Positions 39,249 to 48,228 are shown, counted from the stretch's first letter. The stretch: 64,000 bases of DNA from CAZQMX01 sp964594965 (GCA_964594965.1 CAZQMX010000002.1:1-64000), one strand, 5' to 3'. Notes: a model not told the origin generated them from the letters alone. Numbers and translations: made by a program.

Positions 39249-42200
39249 ATATTACACGTTGGGCAACTGCCTGGCGGCAGGTCAGGAATATCCGGTGAGG
39301 GATCGCGTAATTCAGGAGAGATCTCTTTTTCCTGAATCCGCTTTTTCTTGTCATTATCCAATTCCTGTTCTTTGCCCTTAATATTTAAAACCTGTTGCTT
39401 TCTGCTTTCATTCCGGTAAAGAGTTACTCCTTTGCAGCCCAGTTTGTAAGCCGAAAGGTATGACTTTTTAATATCATCTTTGGAAGCAGAAAAAGGAAAA
39501 TTAATGGTTTTGCTAACAGCATTGTCAACATGCTTTTGAAAGGCAGCCTGAGTTTTAATATGGTCTTCGGGAGAAATATCCAGAGCGGTAATAAAGGTCC
39601 TTTTAATATCAGCTGGAATCCCTTTAATATCCCGAAGGCTTCCCTTGGTTGATATTTCCTCAATTAATTCCTTTGACCAAAATCCTCTTTCTTTGGCGAT
39701 TTCTTCGAAAATAGGGTTGACTTCAACTAATTCTTGTTCGCCTAAAACATGTTTTCTGATAAAAGATATGGCAAAGAGCGGTTCAATTGAAGAGGAGCAA
39801 CCAGCAATAATACCAATTGTTCCGGTCGGCGCAATTGTTGTTGTTGTCGCATTTCTTAACCGAAGAGTATTTTTTTCAGCATAAACGCTGTCTTTGAAAT
39901 TTGGAAAAACCCCTTTTTCTTCTGCTAATCTGACTGAAGCTTTTTTGGATCCATCCTGGATGAACTTCATCACTCTTGAAGCCAAATTAAGCGCTCTCCT
40001 GGAATTGTAGGGAACCCCTAATCTAATAAGCATGTCTGCCCAGCCCATTATTCCCAGACCAATCTTTCTGTTACCTTTGGTCAGTTCTTCAATTTTTAAC
40101 AGCGGGTAACGATTAACTTCAACCACATTATCCAGGAAATGAACAGTATTATTAACCGTCTCTTTTAATTTATCCCAATCAGTTGACCATTTCTTGCCAT
40201 TCTTTTTAACCATCTTGGACAAATTAATACTGCCAAGATTGCAACTTTCAAATGGCAGTAAGGGTTGCTCGCCGCATTGAGGATTGACAATTCCAGAGAT
40301 TAATGGCCTTTTAGAAATTTTAGTTTTTGCTTCTGGATTAGTGACATAAACTACTGTGTGGAATTCATCGACAGTAATATTATAGACATCTTCATATCCA
40401 TAAAATTCTATAGATTTAACTTTATGATTGTATTGTATTAATTCTTCTTTTAATCTAGTAAACCCATTGAAGGTACTTCTCAAATCCCCCGAATAACCGT
40501 GTTTTTTGGCAAGTTTTTTAAACTCCAGATATGTCGGAACATATTTATTCTTCTTATAAAAACCCACCCCCAAATCATAATAAATCTCTCTTAGTTTCTT
40601 CCTGTTTTTAGCCTTTGCCTCTTTGGTACTACTTGTATTGCGAACCTGATTAGTATAACTTAATCGACATGACGCAGAACAAAAAGATTTAGGAATATTT
40701 TCTTTATGCTCAAAAGTATTCCCGCAAATTAAACAATTTGATTTCACTACAGGATAAATTGTTTTTGCTTGACTAATTTTCTTCTTTATCTCTGGATGTT
40801 CCTTATAAAGTTCTAATATTCTCTTACTAAAAGATTTCCTATTCTGAGGATTTTTGAAATATTTTCTTGTTAGCTGACCTATTAACTCCTTAGTTTCTTT
40901 TTTATGTCTTCTGCCAAACATACCGTTTCCTTGACCTGATTTTAGTTCGCTCATTCTTTTTCGATAAACATTTTTCTCTTTCTCTGTTAGCCTTTGCCAC
41001 CATTTACCCCTCATGACATTTTGCTCGCCTGTTTGATGAAAACTATCATGCGCGCCTTGGCTCATAATTTCAAGATTTTCTATCCTATTATCCAAGCCGT
41101 TGAAATTTTTATGGTGAACTACCTCTTTGGGATACTTTTTGATTGTCCTATCTGCTAAAAACTCGGCGATCATGCGATGTTCTGCTCTAGCGCGTTTTCC
41201 ATTATTCTGCGATATGCCCCAATAAACACAATTCTTTCTAGTCGCAGCATATTGAAACTTATTAAAGGGCATCAAGCTTGTTCCCGGCCTCAAATTTTTT
41301 AACTTAATTTCTTTATTATCCCTACTTCTAAATTTATGGTCCTCAGTAGCAATAATATGACTTCCGTCATCTAAAGATACTTTCCAAACAGGAACTTTTT
41401 TTCTTGTTTTTCTAGAATTTCTTCCCATCCGAATCTGAATTTTACCGTTTCCGTAACAATAGACTGGCACATCTTTTCCTTCTTTTGCCAACTGCTTTAT
41501 AGAAATATAGTTCCTACCATCGGCCACCGCCACCAGAGTATCACCAATAACGCAAGGATTCGTACTTTCAATCTCTCCTAGTTTTGGTGTTGGATTATCC
41601 CGGTTAATCCGGTCAATAAATATCACTCCCGGTTCTCCATTTTCCCAGGCGTAATTAACAATTAAATCAAAAACCTCATTAGCATCTATTCTTTCAACTA
41701 CTTCTCCATCTCTTGGATTAATCAAATCATATTTCTTTTTCTTTCTGACCGCCTCCATGAATTTATCGGTAATGGCAACTGAGATATTAAAATTATTTAA
41801 GTTTCCCTCTTCTACCTTGGAGGTAATAAACTCAACAATATCAGGGTGGTCTACCCTTAAAATGCCCATGTTAGCGCCTCGCCTCTTTCCTCCCTGCTTG
41901 ATCACCTCTGTCGCAGCGTTAAAGACCGTCATAAACGAGAGCGGCCCAGAGGCCTGTCCTTGCGTCGCTCTGACAATGGCCCCTTTTGACCTTAAACGAG
42001 AAAAGCTAAAACCGGTTCCACCACCGCTCTTATGAATCATGGCAGTGTTTTTTACCGCTTCAAAAATTTCTTCCATTGAATCACCAACCGGAAGGACAAA
42101 ACAGGCGCTTAATTGCTGCAGGGTAGCGCCGGCATTCATTAGAGTCGGAGAATTGGGAAGAAATTCCATAGAAGCCATCATTTTGTAAAATCTTTCTCCA

Positions 42201-42712
42201 ATATTAAAAAGCTCATCGTCTGAAATCGATGGCTTAAGATTAGCTTCTGCCGCAGCAATATTAGTCGCGACTCTCTGGAAAAGCTGCTGAGGCGTTTCAA
42301 TAATTTTCCCCTGTTCGTCTTTTTTTAGATACCTTGACTCTAAAACCCGCAAGGCATTAGGAGTTAATTTGGTTTTGACATTTTGGCTTAAAAGCCACCA
42401 CTTATTATCCCTAATCTCTTTCCTTTTCTGCCGGTAGAGAGAATAAGCATCAGCAATCTCCTTGTGCCCTTCTTTAGCCAAAACCTCAACAACAATATCT
42501 TGAATTTGTTCAACACTAGGAATTTTTTCCTTAAAGCGCCGGTTAAGGGTTTCAACTACCCTATCAGAAATATCTTGGGACAAATCTTTGTCTTCTTTGC
42601 CTTGGGCCTTAAAGACTTTAAAAACCGCCTGAGTGGCCTTATCCTGGCTAAAATTAACAATCCGGCCATCTCTCTTCCTGATTTTCTCAAATTTTGATTT
42701 GACTGGGGTCAT
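39245..42712 (-). CDS. nrdJ: Class II (cobalamin-type) ribonucleotide reductase with an intein
   Basis: 1155 residues including a 426-residue intein; the mature enzyme would be about 729. An N-terminal ATP-cone (RKRDGRIVNFSQDKA) precedes the catalytic domain, with LPNSPTLMNAG, LSACFVLPVGDSMEEIF, GGGTGFSFSRLR and TEVIKQGGKRRGANMGIL. The split active-site strand is STNP-CGEQPLLPFE, and the tail has CPTC redox cysteines. It reduces ribonucleotides to deoxyribonucleotides. Assignment to class II rests on the sequence pattern and on the overlapping adenosyltransferase gene; no NrdB-type gene is seen. A TTGACC-17-TAAAAT promoter ends 6 nt before the ATG. Confidence 0.95.
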   Translation of the reverse strand: MTPVKSKFEKIRKRDGRIVNFSQDKATQAVFKVFKAQGKEDKDLSQDISDRVVETLNRRFKEKIPSVEQIQDIVVEVLAKEGHKEIADAYSLYRQKRKEIRDNKWWLLSQNVKTKLTPNALRVLESRYLKKDEQGKIIETPQQLFQRVATNIAAAEANLKPSISDDELFNIGERFYKMMASMEFLPNSPTLMNAGATLQQLSACFVLPVGDSMEEIFEAVKNTAMIHKSGGGTGFSFSRLRSKGAIVRATQGQASGPLSFMTVFNAATEVIKQGGKRRGANMGILRVDHPDIVEFITSKVEEGNLNNFNISVAITDKFMEAVRKKKKYDLINPRDGEVVERIDANEVFDLIVNYAWENGEPGVIFIDRINRDNPTPKLGEIESTNPCVIGDTLVAVADGRNYISIKQLAKEGKDVPVYCYGNGKIQIRMGRNSRKTRKKVPVWKVSLDDGSHIIATEDHKFRSRDNKEIKLKNLRPGTSLMPFNKFQYAATRKNCVYWGISQNNGKRARAEHRMIAEFLADRTIKKYPKEVVHHKNFNGLDNRIENLEIMSQGAHDSFHQTGEQNVMRGKWWQRLTEKEKNVYRKRMSELKSGQGNGMFGRRHKKETKELIGQLTRKYFKNPQNRKSFSKRILELYKEHPEIKKKISQAKTIYPVVKSNCLICGNTFEHKENIPKSFCSASCRLSYTNQVRNTSSTKEAKAKNRKKLREIYYDLGVGFYKKNKYVPTYLEFKKLAKKHGYSGDLRSTFNGFTRLKEELIQYNHKVKSIEFYGYEDVYNITVDEFHTVVYVTNPEAKTKISKRPLISGIVNPQCGEQPLLPFESCNLGSINLSKMVKKNGKKWSTDWDKLKETVNNTVHFLDNVVEVNRYPLLKIEELTKGNRKIGLGIMGWADMLIRLGVPYNSRRALNLASRVMKFIQDGSKKASVRLAEEKGVFPNFKDSVYAEKNTLRLRNATTTTIAPTGTIGIIAGCSSSIEPLFAISFIRKHVLGEQELVEVNPIFEEIAKERGFWSKELIEEISTKGSLRDIKGIPADIKRTFITALDISPEDHIKTQAAFQKHVDNAVSKTINFPFSASKDDIKKSYLSAYKLGCKGVTLYRNESRKQQVLNIKGKEQELDNDKKKRIQEKEISPELRDPSPDIPDLPPGSCPTCNI
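40277..41554 (-). other. HNH intein in the NrdJ active-site loop
   Basis: Residues 387-812 interrupt STNP|CGEQ. Block A is CVIGDTLVAVADG, block B is SHIIATEDHKFRSRD, and block F is VYNITVDEFHTVVYVTN. The endonuclease centre is HNH-like (VVHHKNFNGLDNRIENLEIM shortened: VVHHKN...LDNRIENLEI) with an added CxxC...C-x3-C region. The last residues are VNPQ before the +1 Cys, so the usual His-Asn end is replaced by Pro-Gln. Gln-ending inteins are known, but the missing penultimate His is odd. Confidence 0.9.
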
Positions 42713-42718
42713 GCCAAT

Positions 42719-42747
42719 ATTTTACTCCAACTAAAAAGCTGGGTCAA
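42719..42747 (-). promoter_or_regulatory. Promoter of nrdJ, leaderless arrangement
   Basis: On the minus strand TTGACC (42747-42742) and TAAAAT (42724-42719) are 17 nt apart. The ATG at 42712 follows after 6 nt. Confidence 0.75.
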
Positions 42748-42801
42748 ATTAATGAAAAACAACCAACTGAAATTAATTGGTTGCCTTCTCTAACATAAAA
42801 A

Positions 42802-43944
42802 CTATTTTAATTTCCTTCGGATAAAGGCCGGGACATCCCATTCACTTTCCTGTTCTTCTATATCTGGCATGGCCCTTGGCTTAATCGGGGGCCTTTTTTC
42901 TTTTTCTTCCGGCTGGTGGCTTGGTTGATGACTATGGCTGATTGGCGAAATGTCCTGAACCTTGGGCTCACCAACTCTTTTGAGTAAATCTTCATCAAAG
43001 CCAGTGGCAATAACAGTAATCTTTATTTCACCCTTCTTTATCTTGTCATCCATAACAGCGCCAAAAATAACCTTGGCTTCCGGATCAATTGATTCAGTAA
43101 TAATCTTGGCGGCTTCATTGATTTCAGCCATGGCCAGATCGGGACCACCACTGACATTAAATAGGACTCCCTTGGCTCCGTCAATTGAAATTTCTAAAAG
43201 AGGTGAATTAATGGCTGCTTTAGCTGCTTCAATCGCCCGGTCATCACCGGTTGCCCGGCCAATGCCCATCAGGGCTGAACCAGCATCTTCCATAATCGCT
43301 TTAACATCGGCAAAGTCAACATTAACAATTCCCGGAGTGATAACTAAATCTGAAATACCTTGAACTGCCTGGCGTAGAACATCATCAACGACAGAAAAAG
43401 CATTCAAAAGAGATGTCTTGTTATCAATAACGGAAAGAAGTTTGTCGTTAGGAATTGTAATCAGAGTATCAACTCTTTCCTTTAGCTGATTAAGGCCCTG
43501 TTCAGCGATTCGGGCTCTTTGAAGACCTTCAAAAGAAAATGGCTTGGTTACTACTCCGACTGTCAGAGCGCCTGAATCTTTAGCTGCTTCGGCAATAATT
43601 GGCGCAGAGCCGGTTCCGGTCCCGCCGCCAAAACCGCAGGTAACAAAAACCATATCAGAACCCTTAACGACTTCGTGAATCTCGTCCCGGTTTTCTTCGG
43701 CTGCTTGACGGCCGATTTCGGGATTCATTCCTGCTCCCAGGCCTTTAGTTAGGTTCTTACCAATATGAACTCTTTCAGGGGCTTTGGTGTGATGAAGGTC
43801 CTGAGCATCGGTATTGATAGCAACAAAATCAACCCCGTGAATTTTACAGGCTATCATCCGGGAAATGGCATTAGAGCCACTACCCCCAACACCAATGACC
43901 TTTATTTTAGCAAAAGTTTCTACTTCCGGTTTTATTTGAGCCAT
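42802..43944 (-). CDS. ftsZ: Cell division protein FtsZ
   Basis: A tubulin-like GTPase forming the division ring. About 380 residues. IKVIGVGGSGSNAISRM is followed by the tubulin signature GGGTGTGSAPIIAEAA and the T7-loop VNVDFADVKAIM. After the core comes a variable linker and a C-terminal tail SEWDVPAFIRRK, the usual FtsA-binding type. The start at 43944 (MAQIKPE) is preferred; the longer frame adds unconserved residues. ftsA lies 92 nt upstream on the same strand. Confidence 0.97.
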   Translation of the reverse strand: MAQIKPEVETFAKIKVIGVGGSGSNAISRMIACKIHGVDFVAINTDAQDLHHTKAPERVHIGKNLTKGLGAGMNPEIGRQAAEENRDEIHEVVKGSDMVFVTCGFGGGTGTGSAPIIAEAAKDSGALTVGVVTKPFSFEGLQRARIAEQGLNQLKERVDTLITIPNDKLLSVIDNKTSLLNAFSVVDDVLRQAVQGISDLVITPGIVNVDFADVKAIMEDAGSALMGIGRATGDDRAIEAAKAAINSPLLEISIDGAKGVLFNVSGGPDLAMAEINEAAKIITESIDPEAKVIFGAVMDDKIKKGEIKITVIATGFDEDLLKRVGEPKVQDISPISHSHQPSHQPEEKEKRPPIKPRAMPDIEEQESEWDVPAFIRRKLK

Positions 43945-44036
43945 AATGTTATTAAAATTAATAATAGGGACCCCCTGAAGCCCCCTCAAGCCTTTACAGA
44001 ATTATTATCACAAAGGAAAAAATATTGCAAGTTTTT

Positions 44037-45281
44037 TTAAGGGAGGAATCCTTTTAACCACCCTTTAATTTTGCCGACCGTTGAACCAACAGAAATCTCG
44101 GGCAGAGAAATACCTCGACCACCACTCCTTCTTTGATTGTCTACGCTCCATAAAACCAATCCAATAACAGTGGCAAAGGAGGGATCCTCAACTTCATCAA
44201 CAATACCTTCTAGTTCCATTGGAAAACCAATCTGGGCTGGTAATTTTAATTCTTCTTTAGCCAAATCAACTAAGCCCGGCATTTTGGCTCCTCCGCCTAA
44301 AAGAACTGTTCCGGCCGGCAGAAGCCCCTGTCGGTCAATCATTTTCAGTTCTTTGTTAGCCAATTCCAGAATCTCGCCTAATCTAGCCTCGATTATTCTA
44401 ACTACTTCAGCCCGGGAAACAATTCCCTTTTCTTCTGAACCCAACCTGGATAAATCAACCATATCTTTCTTACCAATATCAGAAGATAGGGCTGTTCCAT
44501 ATTCCAGTTTAACTTTTTCTGCCAGGTCAATGCTGCTTCTCAGACCGATAGCAATATCATTGGTAATATGGGAAGAGCCAACCGGCAAAACGCAACTATG
44601 GACAAATTCTCCTTCTTCAAAAACAGTTAGACCAGCTGTTCCGCCGCCTAAATCCAAGGCCAGGACTCCGAGTTCTTTCTGTCTCTTGTTCAAAGATGAT
44701 CGGCTGGCAGCCAAAGGCGCCAAAACCAATTCTTCTATTTCCAGGCCAACTTCTGAAACACACTTGGTCAGATTCTTAATATACGGAGCAGCTCCTTCAA
44801 TAATTAAGGTATCGGCTTCCAATCTGACTCCGTTCATGCCAACCGGGTCTTTAATTCTGTCCTGGTTGTCAACAAGAAAACTTTTTGGAATGACATGGAT
44901 AATTTCCCTGTTTTGAGAAACTGAAACAGCAGAAGCAGCGTTAATCACCCTTTCAACATCTTCTTTTGAAACTTCTGTGTCAGCCCGGGAAACAGCCACA
45001 ACTCCTTTACTTGACCGGGAAACAATATGGTTACCGCTGATTCCGACTATGACCCGGTCAATTGAAAGACCGCTGTTTCGTTCTGCTTCCTGAACCGACT
45101 GGCTAATATTTTTAACCGTTTCTTCAATATCAACAACAACTCCCCGACGAAGACCATAGGAAGGAACTTGTCCAATACCAATAATCTGGGGTTTGGTCCC
45201 GTCCGGTTTCATTTTGGCTATGACAGTCCGAATAAAACAGGTGCCAACATCCAGACCAACAATGATGTTTTCTTTAGCCAC
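44037..45281 (-). CDS. ftsA: Cell division protein FtsA
   Basis: 414 residues of actin-like fold that anchors FtsZ to the membrane. IIVGLDVGTCFIRTVIA is the phosphate-1 motif, and ALDLGGGTAGLTVF the phosphate-2 motif. VLLGGGAKMPGL is the adenosine motif, and the extra 1C subdomain contains GISGNHIVS. The C-terminal amphipathic helix GKIKGWLKGFL is the likely membrane tether. It precedes ftsZ, the classical order. Confidence 0.96.
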   Translation of the reverse strand: MAKENIIVGLDVGTCFIRTVIAKMKPDGTKPQIIGIGQVPSYGLRRGVVVDIEETVKNISQSVQEAERNSGLSIDRVIVGISGNHIVSRSSKGVVAVSRADTEVSKEDVERVINAASAVSVSQNREIIHVIPKSFLVDNQDRIKDPVGMNGVRLEADTLIIEGAAPYIKNLTKCVSEVGLEIEELVLAPLAASRSSLNKRQKELGVLALDLGGGTAGLTVFEEGEFVHSCVLPVGSSHITNDIAIGLRSSIDLAEKVKLEYGTALSSDIGKKDMVDLSRLGSEEKGIVSRAEVVRIIEARLGEILELANKELKMIDRQGLLPAGTVLLGGGAKMPGLVDLAKEELKLPAQIGFPMELEGIVDEVEDPSFATVIGLVLWSVDNQRRSGGRGISLPEISVGSTVGKIKGWLKGFLP

Positions 45282-45290
45282 AATAAATAA

Positions 45291-45390
45291 TTTTCAATTA
45301 CCAATTTTCAATTTTCAAACAATTTTCAATGATTTAATTTTCAATTAAATTGATTATTGATTGATTATTGGTTATTGAGAGTTGATAATT
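45291..45390. repeat. AT-rich dispersed repeat, copy 2
   Basis: TTTTCAA-type heptamers followed by GATTATTGATTGATTATTGG and GAGAGTTGATAATT, as at 16880-17024. It runs into the 3' end of ybeY, where it supplies the last codons. Confidence 0.85.
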
Positions 45391-45869
45391 TTCATCAAAA
45401 TCTCCTTCTCCATCTCCTCCATCTCTTTTGCCTCTTTATCTTCTTTTTCGTGTTCGTATCCTAACAAATGAAGTATACCATGGATTAGCAAAACGGTCAG
45501 TTCTTTTTTTAAAGAATGACCAAGGCGCCTGGCCTGTTTTTTTGCCTGAGGGTAACAGATAACAATCTCGCCTAATCTTTTAATCCCATCGGGCGGCTGG
45601 ATAAATTCTGTTTTTTCTCCTTTTTTTAATCGGGGAAAAGATTTGGACAGATAGGGAATAATGGACTTGTTATCAAAAGATAAGACATCAGTTACCCGAT
45701 TCTTGCCCCGATAGATTTTATTTAATTTTCTCATTCGGCCATCACCAACAATTGCCAGGCTAATTTCTGTTTTATCCTTCAAATTAATCTTTTTTGAAAC
45801 AACCCCAAATATTTTCTGAAAAAACTTTTCATCTATCTCATTTTGAGTAAAATTATGGATTTCCAACAT
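45372..45869 (-). CDS. ybeY: Endoribonuclease YbeY
   Basis: 165 residues. A zinc-dependent single-strand RNase for 16S rRNA 3' maturation and rRNA quality control. The metal motif is LLIHGILHLLGYEHEKE (HGxLHLxGYxH) near residue 130, and the upstream NRVTDVLSFDN block is present. Its stop and last codons come from the AT-rich repeat, so the C-terminus (MKIINSQ) may be recent. It overlaps yqeY by one base. Confidence 0.94.
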   Translation of the reverse strand: MLEIHNFTQNEIDEKFFQKIFGVVSKKINLKDKTEISLAIVGDGRMRKLNKIYRGKNRVTDVLSFDNKSIIPYLSKSFPRLKKGEKTEFIQPPDGIKRLGEIVICYPQAKKQARRLGHSLKKELTVLLIHGILHLLGYEHEKEDKEAKEMEEMEKEILMKIINSQ

Positions 45870-46393
45870 TATTCCTTTTTCAATTCCTCCTGAACAATTT
45901 TGCTAATAACGCCTCCTTCGGCTTTGCCTTTGAGTTCGGACATAACCGCTCCCATAACTTTGCCGGTTTCCTGTGGGCCGCTTGCCCCTAATTCTTCTAT
46001 CTTTCCCTTTACTATTTTCCTAATTTCTTCTTCCGGCATTTGTTCCGGCATGTATTCCGTTAAAATGCCGAGTTCTTCTTTTTCCTGTTTGACTAAATCA
46101 TCTCGATTGCCTTTCTGATATTGTTCGATTGAATCCTTTCTTTTTTTAACTTCACTTGAAATTACTTCTAAAATTTCTTCGTCATTTAATTGGCTTAATT
46201 CTTCCAGTTTTTTCCCTCGACTTCGCTCGGGATCCCGACCTTGCGTCGGGACCTCTTTAGCTAATTTAGCCCTTTTGTCTTTTTCTTTGTTCTGAATCGC
46301 GGCCATGAGCATTTTCAAAACAGAAACCTCAGTGTTTCTTTTAGTCGTCATTGCGCTTTTAATGTCTGTTTTAATCTTCTCTTTGAGAGACAT
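45869..46393 (-). CDS. yqeY: GatB/YqeY domain protein
   Basis: 174 residues. SLKEKIKTDIKSAMTTKRN, VLKMLMAAI, EELGILTEYMPEQMPEEEI and KVMGAVMSELKGKAEGG are YqeY family blocks. The fold is related to the tRNA-binding tail of GatB; its role is not established. A two-hairpin repeat is translated in frame at about residues 47-59 (VPTQGRDPERSRG), between the conserved helices. The gene order rpsU-yqeY is common in bacteria. Confidence 0.92.
   Translation of the reverse strand: MSLKEKIKTDIKSAMTTKRNTEVSVLKMLMAAIQNKEKDKRAKLAKEVPTQGRDPERSRGKKLEELSQLNDEEILEVISSEVKKRKDSIEQYQKGNRDDLVKQEKEELGILTEYMPEQMPEEEIRKIVKGKIEELGASGPQETGKVMGAVMSELKGKAEGGVISKIVQEELKKE
46214..46250. repeat. Palindromic repeat inside yqeY
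   Basis: CCCTCGACTTCGCTCGGGAT followed by a CCCGAC/GTCGGG hairpin. The reverse strand is translated as DPERSRG, nearly the same peptide that the related repeat gives in tatD. Confidence 0.85.
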
Positions 46394-46467
46394 TCTTTTT
46401 TGGAATTACGAATCAGGAATTAAGCATAAAATTCATAATTCATAATTCTTTATTCCTTATTCCATTA

Positions 46468-46710
46468 CTATCTTCTTTTCCATCTGGGTTCTTCTTCTAA
46501 AAGACCCATTTTTCTTAATTTTTCTTTTTCTTTGGAGATCTTATTTCTTCTTAGAGCGCCCTCCCTTCTTTCACGTTTACTCTTTGTTTTTTCCAGAAAT
46601 CTGGCTTTGCGGGCACGAATTAAAACACCGCTTTGCTGAATTCTTCGGGTAAAGCGCCTTAACAGACTGCGAGTTGTCTCGCCTTCTTTTTTCTTTACTT
46701 CTATGGTCAT
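46468..46710 (-). CDS. rpsU: 30S ribosomal protein S21
   Basis: 80 residues, very basic. TIEVKKKEGETTRSLLRRFTRRIQQSG and ARKARFLEKTKSKRERREGA follow the S21 pattern. The C-terminal extension (RNKISKEKEKLRKMGLLEE) is longer than in E. coli. ATG 46710 is preferred over 46722 because AGGAGGTGA lies at a good distance before it. This is one of the few housekeeping genes here with a strong Shine-Dalgarno. Confidence 0.93.
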   Translation of the reverse strand: MTIEVKKKEGETTRSLLRRFTRRIQQSGVLIRARKARFLEKTKSKRERREGALRRNKISKEKEKLRKMGLLEEEPRWKRR

Positions 46711-46727
46711 AAAAGAAATCACCTCCT

Positions 46728-47468
46728 TTAAAAATTGATGTCATCTCTTGGTTTGGATTTTTTAATTATTTCCAATGCCTCTTCGGCTGAATCGACAATG
46801 CGATAAAAATCCATGTCCTTTTTATCAATAAATTTGTTTTTTCCGTAACTGATTTTCTCAATCCATTCAGTAACCGGTCCCCAGAATTCTTTGCCAACGC
46901 AGACAATTGGAATATATTGGGGAATCTTTTCTGTCTGAATTAAAGTTAAAATCTCAAAAAACTCATCCAGAGTTCCGTAGCCGCCCGGGAAAAAAACATA
47001 GGCCTGAGCTGAATAAGAAAGCATGACTTTGCGGGTGAAGAAATAGTGGAAGCCCATGGCTTTTTTAATGAATTGATTCATTCGCTGGGCATATTTTAAT
47101 TGGATATCCAATCCAACCGATTCTCCATCAGCATTATATGCCCCCTTATTAGCTCCTTCCATTATTCCCGGCCCACCGCCGGTAAAAACAGCGAATCCTT
47201 CTTTTGAAAGCATTCCAGCCAGCTTTTCGGCTTCCTTGTAACGGGGATCATCAGGAGAAACCCGGGCAGAACCAAAAAAAGTGACTGATTTGCCAAAATT
47301 ACTTAGGAACTCAAATCCATCAACAAATTCGGCCATAATTCGAAATATTCTCCACTGGGCCGATTCCTTAAAATCATTTTTTTCCTTGATTTTTTCTTCC
47401 TTGGCTATCTGGGGTAATTTTGAAGCCGGAACCAATATTTTTTTTCTAATTTTTTCGTCTCCATTCAT
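46728..47468 (-). CDS. LOG-family protein (TIGR00730 type)
   Basis: 246 residues. VTFFGSARVSPDDPRY and FAVFTGGGPGIMEGANKGA are present, then the signature PGGYGTLDEFFEILTLIQ. The family hydrolyses nucleotide 5'-monophosphates or cytokinin ribotides to the base; the physiological substrate in bacteria is often unclear. A TTGACA-17-TAGGAT promoter lies upstream with a leader of about 20 nt. It is cotranscribed with rpsU. Confidence 0.92.
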   Translation of the reverse strand: MNGDEKIRKKILVPASKLPQIAKEEKIKEKNDFKESAQWRIFRIMAEFVDGFEFLSNFGKSVTFFGSARVSPDDPRYKEAEKLAGMLSKEGFAVFTGGGPGIMEGANKGAYNADGESVGLDIQLKYAQRMNQFIKKAMGFHYFFTRKVMLSYSAQAYVFFPGGYGTLDEFFEILTLIQTEKIPQYIPIVCVGKEFWGPVTEWIEKISYGKNKFIDKKDMDFYRIVDSAEEALEIIKKSKPRDDINF

Positions 47469-47494
47469 ATTTGAATAATTTAATTATCTATCCT

Positions 47495-47523
47495 ATCCTA
47501 CTATTTTTTAAATTTTTTGTCAA
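47495..47523 (-). promoter_or_regulatory. Promoter of the LOG-family gene
   Basis: On the minus strand TTGACA (47523-47518) and TAGGAT (47500-47495) are 17 nt apart. The ATG is 26 nt further on. Confidence 0.65.
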
Positions 47524-47595
47524 AAGCGTCTTGTGAAAAGAAAAGCCCTTTTCTAAGGGACATTAAACCAACTATTAATTTATGAGGTAATAGGG

Positions 47596-48090
47596 TTAAA
47601 TATATTTATCGGCGATGTTGGAAGCGGCGTATGATTCAGGCTTGATTTTGGCATTAAAGCCATTACCTCTAACCATACCAACAACCTCTTTAATCATTTC
47701 ACGAGTTGGTCCATTTTGACCAACATCAATATGAATCTGAAAATCGTAACTCGGTTGATTGGATTTAACAGCTGATTCTAGTTGTCCTAGAATGTCCTGA
47801 GCGGTTTTAAGAGAAAGAGTAACTTCCTGATAAATTCTATCTCTCAAGGTATGATATGTCTTTCCCCCATTGGTTTTTTTCCAAAAATATCTACCACCAC
47901 GACCAACCCGACAGACAATAATGGCCGTAACGAAATCGGCTTTTTCACAACCATTAGAATCAGTCCCGACGATTAGTCGATACTTGTTTTCTGAATCTTC
48001 TTTGATGTAATCCGAAATTTCCCGGGCAACTCTAATCAGTTCCATTTTTCCTTTTGTCGGGCTTCGGAATATCTCTTTTTTGCTTTTCAT
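47596..48090 (-). CDS. YkuK/DUF458-family RNase H-like protein
   Basis: 164 residues. RLIVGTDSNGCEKADFVTAIIV has the first-strand aspartate of an RNase H-like fold, and IHIDVGQNGPTREMIKEVVGMVRGNG follows near residue 125. The Bacillus homologue YkuK has no settled role. The start at 48090 is fixed by a TTGACA-17-TACAAT promoter ending 7 nt before it. That promoter lies inside the upstream 64-aa gene. Confidence 0.88.
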   Translation of the reverse strand: MKSKKEIFRSPTKGKMELIRVAREISDYIKEDSENKYRLIVGTDSNGCEKADFVTAIIVCRVGRGGRYFWKKTNGGKTYHTLRDRIYQEVTLSLKTAQDILGQLESAVKSNQPSYDFQIHIDVGQNGPTREMIKEVVGMVRGNGFNAKIKPESYAASNIADKYI

Positions 48091-48226
48091 TGTCCTTATT
48101 GTAAAACTTTTGATAGATTTTGTCAATTTCTTCTTTTTGCTTCTTGATATCTAAAAACTCCCGCCGAATGCGAGACTTTTCAAATCGAATATATTTACGA
48201 ATGCTTTTGGGTAATTTTCTTTCCAT
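48032..48226 (-). CDS. Small basic protein (64 aa)
   Basis: A highly charged helical protein (RKYIRFEKSRIRREFLDIKKQKEEIDKIYQKF shortened: IRFEKSRIRREFLD) with no membrane segment. It follows the permease gene by 2 nt in the reverse orientation order and overlaps the YkuK gene by 59 nt. The Arg/Lys helix could bind nucleic acid. No family firmly recognised; called from codon pattern and position. Confidence 0.5.
   Translation of the reverse strand: MERKLPKSIRKYIRFEKSRIRREFLDIKKQKEEIDKIYQKFYNKDNEKQKRDIPKPDKRKNGTD
48098..48126 (-). promoter_or_regulatory. Promoter of the YkuK-family gene, leaderless arrangement
   Basis: On the minus strand TTGACA (48126-48121) and TACAAT (48103-48098) are 17 nt apart. 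The ATG at 48090 follows after 7 nt. Confidence 0.75.
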
Positions 48227-48228
48227 GT

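Noticed and set aside
44137..44916. 259-codon plus-strand frame opposite ftsA
   Set aside because: Antisense shadow of ftsA; Ser/Pro-rich composition with no motifs.
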